Source of the DNA: Paralvinella palmiformis | Taxonomy: Eukaryota; Annelida; Polychaeta; Terebellida; Alvinellidae | Direction of reading: 5' to 3' | Assembly (NCBI GenBank): GCA_025642065.1 | Contig: JAODUP010000148.1 | Coordinates: 571,001 to 635,000, forward strand | DNA length: 64,000 nucleotides | In this document: piece after piece, positions 25,280 to 37,171 of the stretch | Position numbering within the stretch: position 1 is the first letter of the stretch | Layout: each line of letters begins with the position of its first letter | Program-made: the position numbers and the translations under genes | The notes under the pieces: model-generated | The model's input: the letters and a program-made list of their open reading frames with translations, nothing else | Told to the model about the DNA's origin: nothing | The model's database searches: none

Positions 25280-25863
25280 AACATCACCAAGATCTTACAC
25301 CAATTGTCCCCGTTACCTTCAAGCGATTTTATGTCTTTGATACAAGAAAATCTTAGAACAAACAGTTCTAGAGGTAAACAAAACACAAAAACTAAACCAC
25401 ATTTTCTGAAGCCAAGTTGTCAACCTTTCCACAGCAATACCAAATTTAATAATAACCTTCCTATCAGATTAAATAATTTCTCAAATGTCTTAGATGCCAT
25501 GTCGAAATACGACAGCCACTCTTTAATGGCTTTTAGATGGGACTTGGGCGTTGTGTATTTCGATTCAAATATGAAAGTCGCGGTTAGTGTTACTGAACCA
25601 GCATATTGTAAATGCGAAATTGATTTAAATTCACTTAGGACATCTAAGCCACCTACGTGGTCTAGTTGGTAGCGCGTTGGACCACATATCACTACCACAT
25701 GAGTTCGAATCTAGGCGTGGGCATATCTGAAGGGTGTTTCATCTTTGACTTCGCTTCACTACCTTAGGAAGTCGCTCGGTCGATTTAGCCTATAGTGTGC
25801 ACAAAAGTGGCCGTAAAGCATCAATCATTATCATCTAAGCCACCTACCACTTTTGATTTATGA
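25280..25863 (+). pseudogene. Open coding-like stretch split by a SINE, unidentified
   Basis: The plus strand is open from about 25,280 to 25,656 (DNITKILHQLSPLPSSDF..., later SLMAFRWDLGVVYFDSN and KCEIDLNSLRTSKPPT). A SINE with perfect target duplications interrupts it. Past the SINE the frame would resume as KPPTTFDL and stop at about 25,860. Regular composition suggests former coding sequence of about 125 residues; I do not recognise it. It has no good start codon and no clear splice acceptor. Confidence 0.3.
25657..25831 (+). mobile_element. Full-length SINE, family A, with perfect 16-bp target-site duplication
   Basis: The element runs from GTGGTCTAGTTGGTAGCGCG to CATCAATCATTAT. Both sides carry CATCTAAGCCACCTAC (25641-25656 and 25832-25847). 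It defines the family's ends and orientation: tRNA head (A box TGGTAGCGCG, B box GAGTTCGAATC), body, then an AT-rich tail. Confidence 0.92.
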
Positions 25864-26470
25864 ATAATCCAGCATATCCAGGATTCAGGACATTAATCCT
25901 ATGGGTGACGCTTTTATGGGATTAAGGGTAAGGATATATTCAGATCTCCACTACTTGTTTAGACATTGCTTATTTCTTGTGTTTGGTGATATTTTCTTTG
26001 CTCCGATCAGATATAGACAAAACGGTGGACATTAAAGATGGCAGAATTTTAATCACTTACTAAACACAATGAAATTTTCCTTTGTCTTAAAGCAAACGCA
26101 TTCTGAATAATTATATCACAGCACAAAGCGCACACATCAACAATATGATAGATCTTACAATTCCGGTAACGAATGAGCGTACATTGTTTTTATTACACGG
26201 AAAAACATTTATTAACTCGGCGTCAAGTCAAGCCTATTATCTAACGATTAAATCATTACAATGGTAACATTTTAATAGATAATTTGATTAGACTGGAATT
26301 ACGTGAATCTTTGGTTCATATTTTCAATTCATTTATTTCAACATTCATAATACATAATTTTAATTACATCAAACACAGTCAGAATGTTCAAATAAATTCA
26401 AATATTATATTGTCTAGAACTATAACGTTATTCTTCTAATTGTCGTGTCATGACATAAAAAAAAATGTTC
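25864..26470. other. Non-coding DNA
   Basis: No feature recognised. Confidence 0.35.
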
Positions 26471-26483
26471 TACGCGTACATCT

Positions 26484-26691
26484 AATCTATATTTTATTTC
26501 AGGATGCGCTGCTTCATCTTGCCAGACGCAATAACGCCCTTTCACCGCAGCACTTTGGTTGGACAAAAGTGGACCATCAGTTTGGATCAGAACACCACAA
26601 ATGTGCTTGTGTGAAAAATTGTTGCACAGGTAAATGTGTAAAAGCTGTTTTACCATGTACGCCACTATCCAAGGGCAAGTGTGCTGAATAG
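26484..26691 (+). pseudogene. Cysteine-rich C-terminal fragment, unidentified transposon-like
   Basis: After an acceptor-like TATTTTATTTCAG (26,502) the frame reads HFGWTKVDHQFGSEHHKCAC, then NCCTGKCVKAVLPCTPLSKG and a stop at 26,691. The spacing of cysteines followed by 'LPCTPL.KGKC' resembles CXC-type cysteine-rich ends seen in mobile-element proteins, but some expected cysteines are replaced. A donor-like CACAG|GTAAAT inside could end an exon instead. Confidence 0.3.
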
Positions 26692-26699
26692 GTTTGGGC

Positions 26700-27428
26700 A
26701 TCCATAATGCATCTCAGTACCAGCAGGAATATTCATTTGACACAGCATTGATGTCTAATGTGATATGTACTAATGTTTCAATGCTTCATATGCCGGCCTA
26801 GGTATATTTGGATTTTAATTAATGACTTATGGACATATTGGTTCCCACAGCCAAGGAAATATAATATTTCAGGACATTTCCAGGACAAAATTACCATTTT
26901 ACAGGACAAAGAATACAAGATTTAAACGTAAGAATTCAAGATATTTGCGAAAAGTATATCATATTTATTCAATGTATGATCAATTATTGAATTTTTATGG
27001 TACAGCCTCCTCACCCCTTTTAGCTGTATGATCCACACACGCGGGAACCCTGATATAAACTAGGCGAATGTAATTATGGCTTGCAAAAAAATTAATATAT
27101 CCCATTATTGCTAATAAAAATGTAGGATTTGTATCGATTTAAGACAATCATACCCAGCAGATATATGAACAAATATTATGTACTTAAAAATATGAAATAC
27201 TGTATTTTATGTACTCTGAGGCCATATTGGATGCCATTTTGGATGAAACTGAAAATATTATATGCATCTATAATACAGTAGTTTGAATCAATTGTTGATG
27301 GAACTATATGAAATGCCAGCTTCAAACATATGTGTTGGGATAAATAATTCGACAGTGTGCTCAATATCAGCTAATTTGGGTGGTGTTTTTATGTTTTGGT
27401 GGCCATCGTGGATTTTTTAGATCCGAAT
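26700..27428. other. Non-coding DNA
   Basis: A 'CCAGGACATTTCC' repeat also present near 52,655 occurs around 26,870; nothing else was recognised. Confidence 0.35.
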
Positions 27429-28158
27429 CAGTGTTGCTTCTAGGATCTAGCCAGTATGGGGGAGCTCCCCCCTTTGGTTTAAAAAAATGTGGGGGATTTT
27501 AATGTAACATGGGCACTTATTGAATGAAAACCATTTAGGGGTACAAACGCATACCCCCAGGAATATTTGAACTGAAAATGAGGACATTTGCATACTATTT
27601 GAAGATGATATTTGCAACATGAAAAAACAAGACTACAGAAATGCTTCAAAATTATGAGACGTTTTAATGCCTCACAAATCCACCATATAAACAAAAGCAT
27701 GTGCTTTTATTTACTGCAAAGATAACTGGCCAATCAGGAGAGAGTATTTGAGTCACGTGACCATCATAATGCAAAATGAACGTTTACCAGCCAAGATCAC
27801 CAGCCTAGCAAACTTTCTCCCAACCTTTCAAGAATGGTTCTTATATTCAGTAAATATTTATAAATATGACATTTGAAATGGCTACAGCAGTAGATTTTGA
27901 CATTATTTCAGATCAGGAAACTATCGGATGATAAATATTTGGCGTTTATCATGACCCATTTTCTACTGACAGTGCTATACCAGTGGTATGGCATTATTCA
28001 AGTTATGGGATGGGGAGATCGTTAATGCGCACAACACTTACAATATTGTGTCATGGGATTTTATTCTGTGCCATGTAGAGCTTAGGCAGTTTTTTTTATT
28101 TAGGCCATACGTTAAAATATCGTGGGAATACGGCAAAAACGCATTCTAGGAACAACTC
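27429..28158 (+). mobile_element. hAT-like nonautonomous element, copy 1
   Basis: It starts CAGTGTTGCTTCTAGG and is similar over most of its length to the element at 41,287, including GGGGGATTTTAATGTAACAT and CATGAAAAAACAAGACTACA. The right end is degenerate (CTAGGAACAACTC). A part (28,010-28,080) is repeated directly just outside, at 28,217-28,285. Confidence 0.65.
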
Positions 28159-28628
28159 GGATCCCTCTACACCAGACTTAGCACTGCCTAGGAATCGTTC
28201 ACACAAAATATAATAGTGACGGGGAGACCGTTAAGGCGCACAACACGTACAGTATTGCGCCATGGGGTTTTATTCTGCGCCATGGTCCAATCACGTGGTT
28301 CCTAGGATTGTCTGGAGTGAAATGAACATCTGCTACGGCCAGGCACAGATGGCGGCAGTGAGCCAATTATATTTTTAGCATCCAAGGTACCAGCCCAGGC
28401 ACCCCCCCCAAACAAAAAAACATGGCACCAAACTGCTACAATCTAAAATAAGCCAAACCCAGCTATAATGCTAATGCTCATATGGTGAAATAAGAAAAGG
28501 ACACTGACCGAATTAAAGCCTCACAATTTGTTTCTCTGCATTTCAAATTGTTCATTTGGTAGCAGTAATCATATGCAGTTATTAGTTAGGGCTGCATATG
28601 ATCGCTGCTTGGTCAGTCTCATTCTTTT

Positions 28629-29643
28629 TTTATTAATAATAATTATTAACAAAAACGGCTTCGCTTAATCTGTGTTACTGAATGTCGTAGAATGCATAAT
28701 CACAGAGTTGGATGAAACAGATTATAGACAAAGCTAAAACAGAGATTTTAACTCCAGCCATAAGTTCTGCAGTGCAGCACCATACCGACTGTGCCTGAAA
28801 CCATGCCTGAAAAAAGCGACAGGAAGGAGTATGCCATTTATAATGTTGTACCATAGAAGCAATTCCAGGATTGCAGGAAATGGCGGAATATACCCAAAAG
28901 ATGTTCCCGAAGGTACACTGCGGCAATACGGAACAAATAATGTACAACACATTATGAGACACCAATATTAAAACGTCATCGGCTGAAACTGTTCGAAAAC
29001 TAAAATGACCATTCATTCGTTGGAACTCTAAGTCGGTCCTTGCCAGTTTCATTTTGACTCTTAGTCCACCAGAGCCCAGGCTCAGGGGCTGCAGACCACC
29101 AGAGCCCAGGCTCAGGGGCTGCAGACCACCAGAGCCCAGGCTCAGGGGCTGCAGACCACCAGAGCCCAGGCTCAGGGGCTGCAGATCACTGCAGCCCGGA
29201 CTGCGGGGTCTGGCCATGCAGATGTCTGCTAGGCACAGAACTGTTACCGAGGAAGGGGCTGAAACTAATCTTCATCGCAATCCAGCTCGCATTAAAAATG
29301 CCATATTATACAACCGCGCCACCACCCAATCACTTTTTATCTGTACCAATCACGTTGTAAATATTCACACTTCAATCACGAACACCCCTCTGATCAGACC
29401 CTCATCACTGACTAACTACTCCTGTGAAACTTGTTTCTCAAACACCCTATATTCATATCACACAGGTAATGATTTGTACTCCAAAAACCTCTGGTTGTTG
29501 AGTGAGGAAGTAAGTGCTTTGCTTAGCTTCGGTATTCAGCCTCATCTTAGATACATGGCAGAGGTGCTACCCTCAAAGCGAAAGTGTAGGGGAGAAAAAT
29601 CTTGCATCTATTTAACACCAATAACAGTGAACAGGGACATGCA
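28629..29643 (-). other. Probable 3' UTR of the main gene
   Basis: Sequence 3' of the stop codon runs through the 30-bp tandem repeat to an AATAAA on the minus strand at 28634-28629. That is a candidate polyadenylation signal, and I saw no closer perfect hexamer. Open frames here on both strands come from the repeat unit being a multiple of three and are not called as genes. Confidence 0.3.
29071..29190. repeat. Four tandem copies of a 30-bp unit
   Basis: The unit begins AGAGCCCAGGCTCAGGGGCT and ends GCAGACCACC. The first three copies are identical, and the fourth changes only near its end. It is GC-rich against AT-rich surroundings and contains CAGCCCC/CTGCAG. Confidence 0.95.
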
Positions 29644-29798
29644 TTAACGTGGCACGTTGGCAAACTCAATTTCATTTCCGGCAAACTCGCACTTGAAGTC
29701 GATTGGTCGCAGGTTTTCAGTGTTACAAGACTCTTCCACGACAGGTCCGCTATTCAGTTCGAGCAGTGACTTGTAGATGTCAATTTTTAAATCACGTA
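29644..29798 (-). CDS. Exon 15, last coding exon
   Basis: The exon follows acceptor CTCCTATTCAG and continues from the single base left by exon 14. It encodes 51 residues (about 1244-1294), from VRDLKIDIYKSLLELN to EFANVPR, and stops at TAA (29646-29644). It contains no membrane segment or targeting motif that I recognise. Confidence 0.75.
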
Positions 29799-30117
29799 CT
29801 GAATAGGAGAAGAAAAAAATAATTAAAAGATGAATGGGTTGCTTTGGTGGACAAACAATTAGTTTAACACCAATTAACCGACCAATGATATGCCCCGCCC
29901 CCACTTTATGAAACAGGGGGTTAAAAGGATATTTGAAATACGTCATCTCCCCAAAAGTCTGTTCTGAAAACTGACCCATTCAAGGTTGCTTTCACCGATA
30001 ATTAATGATTGTCATTCAAATATCTTATTTGGGTTTTACGACCACATTATTTGGGGTATCACTGAACAGTGCCTTTGTACTGCTCCTGTTAGTATGGGTA
30101 TATTATTAAATATGTTC

Positions 30118-30154
<37 letters not shown>

Positions 30155-30479
30155 GCTGGACAGTTTCACACAATGATAGATGAGGAACATAGTGAAAAAA
30201 TATGTTCCCATGCTTACCGATATTGATCAGATATCTCCGTATATCCACCCCATTCGATCGCAGCTCGCTAAGCTCTTCATCAGAGAGTTTCATCTTCGCT
30301 TCTCCGACACACTCCATGATTTGCTGCAGTCACGTTTATGAGATGAAAGGGAAAAAAAGGCTCAACATTAATACGTCTGAAATAACTCTATAGTAATAAC
30401 ATTACAAATGTATTCAAGCAGAACGTCACAAATCATCCTCTTTCCATATAATTTTTACCATTCAACATTATTAATTGAG

Positions 30480-30516
<37 letters not shown>

Positions 30517-33500
30517 GAGTTTAAGAGTACAGGACATTAATATTATTATTATTACGACTATAGTATACATCTACATTAAACGTGCTAACCTCTAGTAATC
30601 AAAGAAATCATTCTCCAGGCAAAACTGCATAATAGTAACCACATTAAAGCTAATTCATCATATCAGCTGCAATATATTATCTATATTAATCAATCACATT
30701 AAATATCTCATGTTGCAGCAGCCATTTTACAAATGCCGCTTTTCTAACACACCAACAACCATACTATACTACCCGTAGTCTACCCGACACAATACATGAC
30801 CACTACAGAGATGGGATTAATGACATTTTTAATGGTTTGGGGATGTATTTGAATGTTTTTTCATTTCTAGAATGAAGAGTGATTTTATATTTAATATCTT
30901 AGAAACCTAATTTCGTTTTGAAACATTTCGTTCACAAAATATCCACTTTGTAAAAATGCAGATATAAAGATTTGAGAAACTCACATTTTTCAAATGCACA
31001 AAATCATCCTCAAAAGCATTACAGATAAATCTAAAGAAAACAACACAGTGATATAATTAAAAATATTATATGTTCCATAAATGATACGTTCCTGTATTTA
31101 TGTTGCAAGCAGGCAGCACCAAACAACATTAAAGAAATATTTTGTCTCTTTTAGTGTGCTATAAAGGTACTTTGTAGCCAAAATAACTCAAACAATTGTC
31201 AGTGTATCTGAGCAACTGCAAAGCAAACATATTGAAGTTACTAGTTCACAAGGTTTATAAGTTATATTGTGAGTATACAATTTTAAAATGAAGCTAAACA
31301 AAGCCATGTTAGAATATTTTCAAACTGCAAATTGGTGAAACTGCAATTAAACAGAAAACGGACTGATTTCAACTTTTTTAAATCAAGTTTGGTGAAACTA
31401 CCATGTACACGTAGACATTTCTGAATTTCACTCGTAAGAGAAACTACTGTTCCATACATGAAAAACCTGAAATTCTGAAAACCAGCTAATAGTACTAATT
31501 GGATCATCAATGTAATGGTGTATGTGGCCAAATTTCCAATCAGATGCTGTTTATGGTGAAAGTAACATCGACAGATATGATGGTGTCAGCAATAAGTTCT
31601 TATTAGTAAGATGGTCATTCACTGTTCGGTACTTAAGTGTGTGAAAGATTCAAGATTTGTGGAAAAATGATGATTGTGTAAGATCATATCAAATTCTAAT
31701 CAAGACCAGGATGTTTGAAGCGCACTGCTATTATCACTCTGCCATCAGGATACTCACAGCAGAATAGTAATGTATCCACCATGTCTGATTATTATTGTGG
31801 AATTTTTATTACTGTTCTAAGCATTATATATTTGAAACTTATTTTCTGAGGGTGGACTATCCCTTTAATTTAATACAATTGTGTCTCAGATACATAACAC
31901 ATTAAGCCATACACATCAGACATGGGGTGAATTCAATTCTGGAATTGGAACTGATGGTCAATTCCAATTTTGGAATTGATTATTTAAAAAAAATGGAATT
32001 GACAAATTTTGAATTGGAATTGAAGTTTCCCATAACGACAAAAATAAATCCACAAAATAATTTTTGAATTCAAAAATATTTCTCCCATGACAATCCTACT
32101 TGGAATAGGTACTCAGAGTACCTACTCATTGTAAAAAAGTAGCAGGTAAGTAAAAAAAAGAGTCAGTAAAAACCGGAATTGTAATTTATACAATTGGATT
32201 TGATAAATTTGATGTGGAATTGGAATTGACCAAGATGCATTGACTGGAATTGTAATTGACAAAATGGAATTGACCCTGTGTCAGATACACATCATTCATG
32301 CAATATTAAAACCATTGTTAGAAGTAATTTATAAAATCAGCTACTGGTCAAGCAATGTTTGATGATCTCAGCTAAGATTCTAAGCATCATGCAGCTTAGA
32401 TGAAGTGTCTCAGAAGCTATTACCCATATTTAAATAATAATTACATCTGATTATTTCATGCACATAATAAGAATTCAAATGGTACATATAAATATGTGCA
32501 TGAATGCATTTATCAGACACTTTTTAAGGCTGACAACATACTTTTAGCATGCAAAACACCATATTACTAAAACAAAATAGGAAAAATAGGAATTTTCCCA
32601 GAAAATAGGATAAAAATAAGAACTTGATGCTCTGTTATTAATACATTATATTATATAGCAATCATAACATTCATGACTGAAACCAAACAAGCCAATCACA
32701 AGCAAGTTAAATTTGACAACTATACACAAACCTTTGCTTCATCAAAGTATTTATTCCCCTCAATATAGTTCACAACAGACTGGTGTTCATTGGCTTCCGC
32801 AACATCAAGGGCTGTCTTATCTTCTTCGTTTTTTTGTTTAGGTCAACATTGTACTTTTCCAGCGCAATAACCAGATCAAGGTTTCCCCACATGGCAGCCA
32901 TGTGCAGTGGAGTAGAGCCAAAGTAATCGGGTATGTTTGGGTTAGCTCCGGCCTTTAGTAACAACAGAGCCACCTCTTTCTGGTTCTTCCATGCAGCAAG
33001 CATTAGCGGAGTCATGTCGTCTAGACCTCTTTTTAACGTCTCCATCGTCTTATCCTCGTATTCCTGGATCAGCGCCTTGCTTGGATTCTGGCCTAAACCA
33101 GAGGCATGGATCTTGCCAAATGTCTTCACATCTATCTGTCCGCTGGATCTTTTCTGTTCATACAGGCAGGCCAGTGTACGAATCATGGTGATGTAATGCC
33201 AAGCCTTGCGCCCACGATCGCGGCCACGCACCACCTTCAACTGGTCTCTTTCGCTGTAAAAATCACGTTCATCGAGCAGCCTCTGTAGGCTATCACTTCC
33301 TCTCATCACACTGATCAGATATTCGAATGCTTGCTGATGGTTGTGTTCGGCAACCAGATGGAAACAGTTGCGATGTTCTTCATCGTGACCGGACACATAC
33401 TCTCCTCTTTTACACAGAAATCTCAGCATATTCACGTCGTTGTTGGCTGCAGCATTAAGCAGTGGTGTTCTCCCTCTGTCATCAATGCCGGAGCAATCCA

Positions 33501-36500
33501 CACCATGCTTGGTAGCCAGCTGCACCAATATCTCATAGTGAGCATATCTGGACGCCACAACAACCATTTTTGCATCGGGCTTTATCCCACTATCCAGGAA
33601 GGCAGACAGTGTTTGGAGGTCACCGTTCATGGCTACATAATCCAAGGCACGGTTGCCATCGTGATCGGCATGCTCCTGATCAAATTTGACCTTCGACAGA
33701 AGCAGCTTTACAACATGTGATTTTCCAAACTTGGATGCCAGTATCAGGCCGTTCTCTCCTCTGCTATTCTCAAGCATTGGATCAGCATCTTGATCTAACA
33801 GGAAGTGCACAACACTGACAGAGCCTTGTGCACAGGCATACAGGATGCAGACAGCACCGGTTTTGTCTGGCTCATTGATGTTGCGACACCTGGAAGAAAT
33901 ACACTCCACATAGGTGAGACAGCCCTTCAGACATGCTTTGTGAAGGGCTGGCATTCCCATCCAGAGGTCATCAAAATAGCTGTATTCTTCGAGGGTTGCC
34001 GGTCCTGGAGACTTGTATAGCAGCTTCTCTGCAAACCCTCTCGGCGTGTAACCCACATACAGAGGATCATCGACGGACTCGGTGAGCTGCATCCTAAGCT
34101 TGTCCCAGAGATTCAGGTAGAACGTCACCTCAAAATACTCGGGTCGCCCAGCTTGGATGATGAGATGCTGAATGTTAAAACCTTTCTCATTCTTCACCAA
34201 GGCCAAGTCTATCTCATCCATCGTCTTAAACAGCAGGCTGTACAAATCATATGGGTAGTATTTGTTCTTTGATTCTATGATGTTCTTGGCTAAACCACCA
34301 ACCACCTGGGCCTTTCTCAACAGCTGTTCCAGCGTCATTCCAGAGAAGTGGGAAATATTTTTCTTTCCAGAAGCAAACCTATCTAAGCCATAGGCATATA
34401 ATTTCGTGTCTTGTTGATCAGCGATGGTACTGCAAAGAATTAAGAAGATACCAGTAAATGCTAGATTGAAATAAACTGCAAAACATGAATAATGTTAGTC
34501 CACACATGACAGATTTACTTAAGTTGGGATAAAAGAATAGCTGTAGATCTTTCATCAGTGATATAGTTTCTCTTGTTATATACGATGTCTCTATAAATTA
34601 ATGTTATCTCTGAATCAGGAAACATCGCACGAACGAGAGGACCAGCATCATCAGCAACTGAGATTGGTACATTGTGTTCAACAATTCTGTGAATAATGCT
34701 TTGGCTCTTATTGTTGAAGTGCCCTTTTTTGAGACGTAAAAACACAGATATTTGCTCACAAGTTATTTTATCACTGGCATAAATGACATCTTGATGTTAC
34801 TCGGTTTTACTGCATCTCTGACAATCATTTCTCCCTTCAAGCGACACGGAAAATTCCATTCTACTTATAGTGCAAAATGCACTAGAATTGTTCAGAGAAC
34901 TGGGCTTCAATACAGGCCACTTGGTGCTGTACTGCAGCTTGTTCCTTTGTGATACTTTTGCCCTTTTTCTGAGGGGTACACTGGTTATTGGAGTCCAACA
35001 GCTTACAAAAGTGACAGATCTAAAGCTCGGCATATCTATATCAACCATGAAATATTAACAACACGAGCCTGGTGCATTCAGAGTGGACTAACACCTTTCA
35101 CCAAACACGTCCGTGAGATCAACAACATCGGAGTAGACTCAGCTTGACATCTGATTCCCACAGTACGGACTACAGTACAAGGACGCATTTTACCGGAGAG
35201 AATGCAAAACAAAAACACTTCCCTATAATGTGTCTCCCCTTTAACAGCCGGACATAACATGTCATGGTCCATTAGTTGTATGGCGTTGCTCACTTAACCA
35301 TACAAAAAAGCCAGTTGGCTGTAATGATCCTGTGCGTGTCAACTTCTGGCAAGTATTGCACTTTGACTTGTATGAGATTGTCTATGCCCTGCAGTTCTAA
35401 GTTGTGATTTAAGCTAGGGTTTATTAGTGGGCTAGTAGTAGGAAATCTAGACATTTATCTGGGATTTTCACAAATATGTCATAATAATAATAATAATGTG
35501 TGTTTATATAGCGCCAGAAGCAGGTAACCATTTTCTGAGGCACTGTACAGTATTATTATCCCCGACTCAGACCTGTTTCCACCCAGTATACATCTCAACT
35601 CTCAAAGGAGCATACAACACATGCCGCCATATTATAGGCACAAAGCATTACTTAAACACATACCCATCACGTCCTGTCAGGTTCTCATTTTTATGGTTGA
35701 GTGAACTAGTAGTCACATGATGGCATTGCAGCTCCAGGAGCCTTGAACTGGCGACCCTCCAGCTATTAGTCCTATGCTCTAACTAACTGCACCATCACGG
35801 CTCATCGTGTTGCAATCGTGCAATTTATAATATCTAGAATGGGCAGACCCGAGGTCACAGAAGATGTTGTTAATACTATCTCTTGTGGACTTATTGCCAG
35901 GATAAATTCAACTGTATGATGTGGCAATTGAGTTGATTTCAGTTATTTAACCCCAGTGCTGCTCACATCTGGGACAGTTGGGGAGCCTTTCTCATGCAAC
36001 ATCCCACAAACACAGCCGTGAATCAAATTTGACCACACAACTTTCAGGTTTTATGCTCGTGTCCCATGACTGATGGCTTAAAGGAATTACCTATAATAAT
36101 AATCTAGAAAATTTTGTCTCACGACCTTGCTAAACATTGAAAATGAGTGGCTTTCGCGGATATCAAATTTCCATTTGTAAAGGCAAATTCCATTTTCGAA
36201 AGGCTGATTCCAATATTTTTACCAATTTTCCAGAATCGAAGAAAACAGATGCTCTAACATCAGCTCTCAGTTGAAAGGAGCTTATACAAGATAATGGCAA
36301 TTCTTTTAATACATTATATTAATATTTTCACAAACTAAATTGATCTTCATAGCATCCAAACAAGTATCCCTTCCTCCTTTGAATGCAAAAATGTGAAAAC
36401 AGGGCGACACACTGATTTGCCATAATAAGTGATGCCAGCTTCGGTAAAGTTGCCTATCTTGTGGATTCCACATAAATAGGCAAGTGATTACATCCAAAAT

Positions 36501-36570
36501 GCCAACTTTCAGCCAGGTCCCAAAGTTGGCATAAAAGTGAGGTTAGTCTGTACATTAGATATATATACTA

Positions 36571-36615
<45 letters not shown>

Positions 36616-37139
36616 CCCCCCTCACAGAATTGTTCCAGTATGTGTTTATACAGCTAACAATCCATCTTCAAGTTCAAAAGGAACCTGTTACAATAGCAGT
36701 AGGTAGTTAGTGTCTGGGACTCTTTACAGAGAGGTGCAGTGTTAGTATAGCTGTTAATTAGTAAGTAGTTTGACCGCTTATACATATTTATGTGTACTGC
36801 TGATTGGTGTCATGGCAACACATATCTGGTTATATAAGATACGATAGTCTCAACCACTCCAACATTAAAAACAAGCAAGCAAGCATCCAGGTGATCAGCA
36901 AAAGATATATTCTGAACGAAAGAAGACTATCATTTTATCATTTATTTTGATGGTTCTTTGGCAAATTTGATGTGAGAAGCATGAGTTATTGTAAATACAA
37001 CTCTCCACACATCACAATAATTTTTTTTATATGGGCAAGTAGCAAATTCTGTACGTTCCCGTTTGAGATAATAAATTTCTTGAAAAATTATTCGTCTCCC
37101 TTGCTTTATTTTGGTGGAATAAAATACTATTTTTGTTCA

Positions 37140-37171
<32 letters not shown>

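Noticed and set aside
28675..29217. Minus-strand 180-codon frame with repeated LQPLSLGSGG
   Set aside because: The open length comes from the 30-bp tandem repeat, which stays open on both strands. The rest lacks protein-like features and it lies in the probable 3' UTR.
29054..29647. Plus-strand 197-codon frame with repeated PPEPRLRGCR
   Set aside because: It is the opposite-strand reading of the same tandem repeat and runs antisense into the last coding exon.
33331..33720. Plus-strand 129-codon frame
   Set aside because: It is antisense to the ankyrin exon, whose coding sense is unmistakable.
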